From Siphonodentalium dalli (Eukaryota > Mollusca > Scaphopoda > Gadilida > Siphonodentaliidae), in the NCBI GenBank assembly GCA_032622095.1, contig CP136064.1, positions 246,733,827 through 246,797,826 of the forward strand: a stretch of 64,000 nt of DNA, written 5' to 3'. Under the pieces are notes generated by a model. It was not told the DNA's origin. It made no database searches and was given only the letters and a program-made list of their open reading frames with translations. The translations under genes were made by a program, and so were the position numbers. Numbering within the stretch: the stretch's first letter is position 1; every line of letters begins with the position of its first letter. Of the stretch, positions 58,120-64,000 are shown in pieces.

Positions 58120-58360
58120 CAAGCCTTGAAATAGGGTGTCTGTCATTTGCAGAATGAGGTCCCCAGAGGGTGAATTTAGTGATGCTAGCCCGCTATTCAC
58201 CCTCTGGGGACCTCATTCTCCTGAGGTGTAAGCAGAATGAGGTCCCCAGAGGGTGAATTTGGTGATGCTAGCAGCTAGCCCGCTATGCAGGGTAGCATAA
58301 CTAAATTCACCCTCTGGGGACCTCATTCTGCAAATGACAAACACCCTATTTCAAGGCTTG
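58120..58360. mobile_element. Family C foldback element (compact form), TSD CATGTGAC
   Basis: It is flanked by CATGTGAC at 58112-58119 and 58361-58368. Ends CAAGCCTTGAAATAGGGTGT and complement. Two internal hairpins separated by CTGAGGTGTAAGCAG, the same arrangement as 22994-23222, so these two are one subfamily. Confidence 0.9.
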
Positions 58361-58618
58361 CATGTGACATTTCGATGAGACTATTAGATTTAGACTCAGT
58401 ATGTCAGTATGACTCTGAGAGCATGTTTACACAGACTGGAATTTCACATGCAATGTTATTTTCTTTCACTAATACTTACAATGATATTTCCAGGTGTCTT
58501 ATACAAACAATAGTCTTTGAGGACCTACATTATGCACCGGCAGCTAGTCGATTCGATTATCTGATTTCGAATCTATGGAAAAGTGCCGATTTAAGGGCCC
58601 TAGGTGAAACCATGTTAA

Positions 58619-58827
58619 CCCTTTCTTTACTAAATGGAATGGTCTATTATTGATGTGGATGGAAGTTAATTTGATAAAAGCAGACGACAGATAAATAAAA
58701 GTCCAGAAGGAGTCCGAGTTATTGAGGGAAATGTTTAGATAATAAATTCAACAAACGATCATTTGTTGAACTTATGAACATTTGCACTGGGATAACTACT
58801 CACCAATGATGCTTAGTATAGAAAATG
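58619..58827. mobile_element. Family I TTAA-type element
   Basis: TTAA at 58615-58618 and 58828-58831. Ends CCCTTTCTTTACTAAATGG and the complement-like GCTTAGTATAGAAAATG. It is reverse-oriented relative to 49776-50008. Confidence 0.75.
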
Positions 58828-59030
58828 TTAAACTCAATATAAAACTGAATAGTATACCTGATAGAGGGACCAGCGCAGAATGAGAACTTAGACATGATAT
58901 TTGTTCTGAACGCCCCACAAGTTTTCAAGTGAGAACGGTAATTTGCCGCGAAGTGACTGTCGTGCGTTAAACAATGTGCGGTTACTCTTAATTACATGGC
59001 GTATCATGTGCATTATTTAAATTAAAAGTA

Positions 59031-59178
59031 CAGTAATACCGAATTAATCGACCCCTTAACCACAGCAGAATTATGGGTAACTTTTCAGGATTTAGTCGGA
59101 AATATGGCTTGTTGCCATTCATCGGAAAGCTCTCCTGCTGTGGTTAAGGGGTCGGGTCGATTATTTAGAGCATTACTG
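59031..59178. mobile_element. Family A element, copy 16 (deleted form)
   Basis: TA-flanked. It has the same internal junction (AAGCTCTCCTGCTGTGG then GGGGTCGGGTCGA) as 41835-41983. The 34 bp that follow (59179-59212) also match the flank there. Confidence 0.85.
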
Positions 59179-59235
59179 TAGATTATAATATATCATTATG
59201 TTCATAAGATATCACTCTTTCCGATAAATGTAGTT

Positions 59236-59741
59236 CATTTCTTCTTCTTCTTCTTCTGTTAATGTGCATTTACCGCATTTTTGCGTATTATCACACCGTG
59301 CTTGGAGTCAGAAGTGCACATATTTACAGTGAAGCAGTTATTTACATGTTGGTTTTGGTCTCTTTATGCTTTCGGAGGTTTCATTTTTGGAGTGGAGCAG
59401 AAAGAGAGCATGGTCTTGAAGAGCTTCTCGTCTCTGGTGGTGCGTTGCTCCACTTCCACAGCATTCCAAAACTTTATTGCCCGAGGGAAGTAGGAAAATT
59501 TGTAGTCATCTACCCCCGCAAACATTAGATAGTACTTTTGCTGGTGGCCTCTCGTGTTGGCTGTTGTCTTTGTGATGTAATTGTCTGCTGGAATATCAAT
59601 GGAGCCATAGGCTACTCAATGGAACATCACCATGTCGGCTATGTATCTGCGACTTTCCAGTGATTCCCATCTCAGTTGTTTCTTCATGGCGTGGATGTCA
59701 GTCTCCCAGTTGTAGTCATTTGCCACCCACCTTAAGCTGCC
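59236..59741 (-). mobile_element. 5'-truncated non-LTR retrotransposon, 3' end
   Basis: On the minus strand a reverse transcriptase tail is followed by a short 3' UTR (GCGGTAAATGCACATTAACA) and a (GAA)n tail at 59239-59258. This is a compact LINE 3' end with a trinucleotide tail. The target duplication is not obvious. Confidence 0.82.
59364..59741 (-). pseudogene. Non-LTR reverse transcriptase C-terminus, one in-frame stop
   Basis: About 125 codons on the minus strand. Motifs in order: WVANDYNWETDI, MKKQLRWESLESRR, ADMVMFH-stop-VAYG, IDIPADNYI, TRGHQQKYYL, YFPRAIKFWNAVE, then a natural stop. The order WESLExRR...MF...IPxxxY...TRGHxxK...FFPRxIxxWN is diagnostic of the C-terminus of non-LTR (Jockey/CR1-like) reverse transcriptases. 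The single TGA after MFH and the 5' truncation mark it as dead. Confidence 0.85.
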
Positions 59742-59903
59742 CTATCCTGTTTGATATAAAAGTCGATTAAAATTGAGGAAAAATACTGGCACTTGATCTG
59801 TGTAAACCTGCTATAGAAAGATATAGGCAGGATGCTTTAACATAAAGCAGTATCTATCACTACCGATGTCATTAGCTGTTTTACCTCGACGGAATTAATT
59901 TAT

Positions 59904-60240
59904 GTTGCATGCCATTTCAACAAATTTTTTAGACTTATAATTTATGTAATTAAGTACATATTGCCCACAATATAATTAAGCATGTGATCTCAATTAATGC
60001 TATCAAATAGTAGATTCTATTGTAAAAATCATGATGATATGTCATTTTAAATCGGGCACGTTTTAGTTCGTTCGTTGCATGCCATTTCAACTAATTTTTT
60101 AGACTTATAATTTATGTAATTAAGTACATATTGCCCACAATATAATTGAGCATGCGATCTCAATGCTATCAAATAGTAGATTCTATTGGTAACATCACGA
60201 TGATATGTCATTTTAAATCGGGCACGTTTTAGTTCGTTCC
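59904..60240. repeat. Tandem duplication of about 170 bp
   Basis: Units starting TTGCATGCCATTTCAAC at 59904 and 60075, each ending GGGCACGTTTTAGTTCGTT. They differ at a few positions and by a short deletion. Confidence 0.9.
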
Positions 60241-60950
60241 CTTAATGCATGGAGTTTATCAAATACCAAGTAATCAAAGTGCTGTCAAATCTCGGGGCCT
60301 TTCATTCATTTACTAATGACATGTCTTTCAGGAAATAATTCTAGCTTTTTGACTATAGAAATCAATTTTGCTCTCTTTTATTGTATGGATGGTGGTAATC
60401 TGTGAGAATTATGGCTCACTTTTACATATGGTAATTAACAGGGTCCAGGGGATGAATACGCTGATTGATCTGAATCAGGCTCAGGCCTGTATTAATATTG
60501 TCTACAGCATAATGGCACAAACATGGTTCAGTCCGTGCCCCAATTGGGAGTTCATGCAGGTGTTCACGTGTTTCTCTTCACTGAGTGATGTATATACAAG
60601 AGCAGAATCAGGTGATGAAAAAAGTTATTATTGTGAGGTCGCACACGTAATGCACACATTTGCAGTCATCATTAATTTTTACTGTGTCATAGATTACCAA
60701 TAATACTCCTACAAAGCTTTAACAAGACGTTGACTATCGAAATAAGGTGATACCCAAACGCTAATGAGGAAAAAATATCTAATTACACTGGATATACTGG
60801 TAGATTCTCTGGATGTCACGCACATATATAAGAAAGAATGACCCAATTTTGATTCAGAAGTACAACATAATAATTTTGAGTCAAAGACATTTGTAAACAG
60901 AAGCTGCTTTCAGCAGATTTTGATTTTTCTCTCCAAAAAAATTCCATACC
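60241..60950. other. Non-coding stretch with a 111-codon frame
   Basis: A + strand frame at 60368-60703 is one of the longest in the window but begins at TTG, has no recognisable domain and lacks splice-site support. Probably chance. Confidence 0.35.
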
Positions 60951-60954
60951 TTAA

Positions 60955-61175
60955 AGGGGTTCTGTACACTAAATCCGGCCATTTATGGCACCATCTCCTA
61001 TTATACTCAACAGAATATTTGCAACAAATGAATGAATTTGAGCCATGGATGAGTGCAAAATACACTAATTTACTTTATGAATGATGTAAAACAAGATGGT
61101 AATTATAATGAAAATTAATTTATGGCTTGAGTCATGTTGTTTACATTGTTCATAGAGCACATGTATTTGCACTAT
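60955..61175. mobile_element. Family H TTAA-type element, copy 2 (right arm lost)
   Basis: TTAA at 60951-60954, then AGGGGTTCTGTACACTAAAT and the left arm to GAATTTGAGCCATGG. It aligns with 21585-21990, but no complementary right arm follows. It has no family A insertion, so it gives the empty site for copy 6. Confidence 0.72.
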
Positions 61176-61546
61176 TTACTATATACTAGTGTATATTTTG
61201 TAAAGTGTTTATAGGTTTCTTCTATGGTGACATTGGCAATTCTCTAAGCTCTGAACTATCTTACCTCAACAGTTTACATGCCATTTAACAGTCATGCCTA
61301 ATTACTCAGCGCTCTTGTAAGACATGCTATACCTTTATTTACATCAATTCCTCTATCTCATCACTTATTTCACTCATTTGATGAAATTTAATTGTATACT
61401 ACTGATGGAATATCGAGAGAGAGAGGGGTTGTTCTGTATTTCTGCCCTTGTCCATGCCTCCAACAGAAGCTATGGCGATATTCCAGTTCACCAGTGCTGA
61501 GCTGATCATGACTCCAAAATCTGACAAAAATTAAACGACAAACCAA
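61176..61546. other. Non-coding stretch
   Basis: Nothing recognised. Confidence 0.35.
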
Positions 61547-61955
61547 ACCTGATTATAGCGTGTCTGTCATTTACAGAATGAGGTCCCCAGAGTGTGAATT
61601 TAGTGACGATATCCCGCATAGTGGGTTAGCATCACTAAATTCACCCTCTGGGGACCTCATTCTGCTAAGGCCTCATCTTCTCTGGAAAGTTTTTAGTTTA
61701 GTTTCTCTATATCCCCCAATTGGCAGATGACACATTGCATAATCAATGTTCCATAATGGGTGTACATCACAAAATTCACCATCTGGCAACTTCAATCTGA
61801 GTCTATGTCTCCCATAGCAGATAAGGTCATGCAGAATGAGGTCCCCAGAGGGGGAATTTGGTGATGCTAGCCCACTATGGGGGATAGCGTCACTAAAATC
61901 ACCCTCTGGGGTCCTCATTCTGCAAATCACAGCTAGGCGCACTAAACTCTGGCAT
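61547..61955. mobile_element. Family C element, long form
   Basis: CCTGATTATAGCGTGTCTGT to GCGCACTAAACTCTGG. Both hairpins and the middle with ATATCCCCCAATTGGCAGAT and GTCTATGTCTCCCATAGCAG are present. The target duplication has decayed. Confidence 0.78.
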
Positions 61956-62264
61956 GCAACAAATACCCAATATACAGATGCCATATATTGGCTGGAATTC
62001 ATCACGTGGTACCTACTAAAGCAAACACACTGGATGCCAAAACTCTATGGGCGATACATATAAATCTAACATGTACTGAAATAATGTACTGAATTGATTA
62101 TCCACATAGACATGATGGTCATCGCGAGCATGCATGGAAAATACCAACTGTCATATGAAAAACATTTTCTCATTATTGACCTTTCCATTAGAAAGGAAAG
62201 TCAATGTAATGTTTGACAACATTCACAACACATAGCGGGCAACCACACACCCCCCCCCCCCAAT

Positions 62265-62885
62265 TTATAAAAATCATCTGCTGTTACTCGGAACCTCCCT
62301 TTGGGCTCGCACTCAGGAATAAGTCAGACTAAAATATATAGACATTGTCTGGTAGTAATTTCTGTTAATAGATAATCCATTCCATGGTTTACACGGGCAA
62401 CATGTTAAATATCAGAGGCATAGCAAAGTATCATCGGATATCCAACCACTACTAAAATGGAGATACAGTTATGTTCTAATTAATCAACTCCTTAACCAAA
62501 GCAGAATTATGGGTAACTTCAGGATTTAGTCGGAAATATGGCTTGTTGCTATTCATCTGAAAGCTCTCGCTGAGAGCTTTCCGATGAATGGCAACAAGCC
62601 ATATTTCCGACTAAATCCTGAAAAGTTACCCATAATTCTGCTGTGGTTAAGGAGTCGATTATTAAGGGCATTTAATACTGTATACATGTATAAAAATCAT
62701 CTGCTGTTACTCGGAACCTGCCTTTGGGTTTGTACTCAGGAATAAGTCAGACTAAACCATATAGACATTGTCTGGTAGTAATTTCTGTTAATAGTTAATC
62801 CATTCCATGGTTTACATGGGCCACATGTTAAATATCAGAAGCATAGCAAAGTATCATCGGATATCCAACCAGTACTAAAATGGCA
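62265..62885. repeat. Direct duplication (about 195 bp) on both sides of a family A element
   Basis: 62265-62465 and 62690-62885 are nearly identical, from AAAAATCATCTGCTGTTACT to CTAAAATGG. The family A element lies exactly between them, at the end of the first unit. Confidence 0.85.
62466..62680. mobile_element. Family A palindromic element, copy 17
   Basis: TA-flanked, starting CAGTTATGTTCTAATTAATC and ending with TTTAATACTG. The arms are nearly perfect near the centre (GAAAGCTCTCGCTGAGAGCT). Confidence 0.85.
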
Positions 62886-62964
62886 TTGGAAGAGAGATAT
62901 GCTACTGGGAAAATCTGGAGGTAACAACAATGGAAACATCAGGTGGATGTAGAATATGTTGCTA

Positions 62965-63465
62965 GTGCCGTCGCTTAAACTATTTATGTCCATGAGGGGG
63001 ATTTGAGCATCTATTTGGCGAAGCTCTAAGGTTTACATTTGCTATTTCGATGACGCCCTTACATTTATATGAGGTCAAGCAAACTAATTAGTATTCATGA
63101 CGTGGAGAAAACCGGAGTGTAGAGTGTGAAATAGTTCGTTGGTTTTGTTTATAGTTATTCTAGATTGGCATTGTTCTAATGGTTAATAGATGATTTAGAG
63201 TGAAAACACATATCTGATTATGAATTTTTTGTATCAATTGCGGCGAATATGGACCGTAAAAACGTTTCAAAATCACAATTACGTCATTTTGGTAGGTTGA
63301 CATTGCTTGTTACCAGTGCAATTTGCAAATAAAATGACGTCAAAGTAGTACTAACCTAATAAAGCTACGTTGACCTAATAAAGCTGCATTGACGTAATAA
63401 ACGTAATGTTTATTAGGCAGGCTTTATGTAGGCAATAGAGGTAGTGAGAGGTGGATAAATGTCTA
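62965..63465 (-). repeat. Family L repeat, copy 2 (inverted)
   Basis: Complement of 25130-25705 in the same order: CGCTTAAACTATTTATGTCC, GGGGATTTGAGCATCTATTT, GGTCAAGCAAACTAATTAGT, AAGCTGCATTGACGTAATAA and AGGCTTTATGTAGGCAATAG. Confidence 0.72.
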
Positions 63466-64000
63466 GAAACCCTTAGCAAGAGAGCTCAGTAACTAGGGCT
63501 GGGTGATAAAGTGGCATATAAACATAAACATATATGTGATTGGTTGGTTCCCCCACCTTTGTCAGAAAGCTGGTTTGGGCACATGCATCATTGCACATGG
63601 CTTCAGCAAGTTCAGTGACAATGAAAGTGGGAAATTGAGAGAAAACCTTCCACCAAAGTTTGAATAACAAAAAGTTAATCAAACATTACATAGGGAAGGT
63701 GGGGGGAAATTTAAAGTTTTGCCCCAAAAATAAGTGAATAAATGAATAAGTTACAAAACTAACATAGTCACAATTATTCCATCTTTAGTGCGACACCTTG
63801 TGTTTTCTCAGCCTATATTAAATATACATGTATTGCATGTTACATTGTGTGACAATGAAGAATGTTTTCACACCTGGAGACAGATCTAAAGTCACATGTT
63901 GGTGGTAACAAGCGGAGATGAGCATCAATATTTACTAATTAAGTTTGGAGTAATTCCTCTGAATATTTCACATTCCCATTCATTCATTTGTAGGGATGTT
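63466..64000. other. Non-coding stretch to the window end
   Basis: Nothing recognised. Confidence 0.35.

Larger units (their letters stand above)
43079..64000 (+). other. Probable downstream intron of the FAM126 homologue
   Basis: It starts with a consensus donor GTAAGT. I searched by eye for the next conserved segment (IPSLSKPSVYHE-like) on the + strand and did not find it. If no exon was missed, the intron exceeds 20.9 kb. Confidence 0.45.

Noticed and set aside
58285-58653. 122-codon frame with possible exon after TTTCCAG at 58490
   Set aside because: Its first third is family C sequence and the rest does not match any later part of FAM126.
60368-60703. 111-codon + strand frame
   Set aside because: It starts at TTG with no domain, no splice sites and no relation to FAM126; probably chance.

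Overview
This window is animal nuclear DNA: AT-rich, almost free of long reading frames, and packed with small mobile elements. There is no sign of bacterial or organelle organisation. Hairpin-led repeats with (TCCG)n runs, abundant TTAA- and TA-flanked foldback elements, Helitrons and fragments of non-LTR retrotransposons make a lophotrochozoan most likely, and a bivalve or other mollusc is my best guess. That guess is inference from repeat style; the sequence does not name the species.

The only host gene I can support is a homologue of FAM126 (hyccin), the subunit that works with TTC7 and EFR3 to hold phosphatidylinositol 4-kinase alpha at the plasma membrane. Two consecutive coding exons lie on the + strand, at 10650-10784 (45 codons) and 43034-43078 (15 codons). 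Both have canonical splice sites and both begin and end in phase 0. The intron between them is 32.2 kb. I found neither the N-terminal exon or exons nor the later exons, so the gene probably runs past both ends of the window. Most or all of the window would then be intron.

The rest is transposon archaeology. (A) At least 18 copies of a TA-flanked palindromic element (ends CAGTAATG) are scattered throughout. (B, H, I, K) Several families end in a TTAA target with CCCTT or AGGGG termini, in the piggyBac style; three of them carry the same internal hairpin. (C) About ten copies of a hAT-type foldback element have 8-bp target duplications. (hAT) Four longer hAT elements have 8-bp duplications, and one carries a transposase C-terminal exon. 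(Helitron) One element at 30599-31230 has an A/T target confirmed by an empty paralogous site. (E) Several modular elements combine a hairpin, (TCCG)n and tandem monomers. (LINE) Three 3' ends of non-LTR retrotransposons are present, at 19075-19522, 36540-40078 and 59236-59741.

Region by region. 1-10.6 kb: a 4-kb element with long inverted arms (1342-5386) plus A and B elements. 10.65 kb: the first FAM126 exon. 10.8-25 kb: B, C, H and K elements and a four-level nest at 15.85-18.35 kb. 25-31.5 kb: a C element split by a hAT that is itself split by an E element, then a C element split by a Helitron. 32-36 kb: an E element inside a TIR element, then a foldback cluster. 36.5-40.1 kb: a LINE 3' end split by a hAT and an E element. 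42-43 kb: a tandem duplication and the second FAM126 exon. 43-64 kb: more of the same families. These nests allow relative dating of the insertions.
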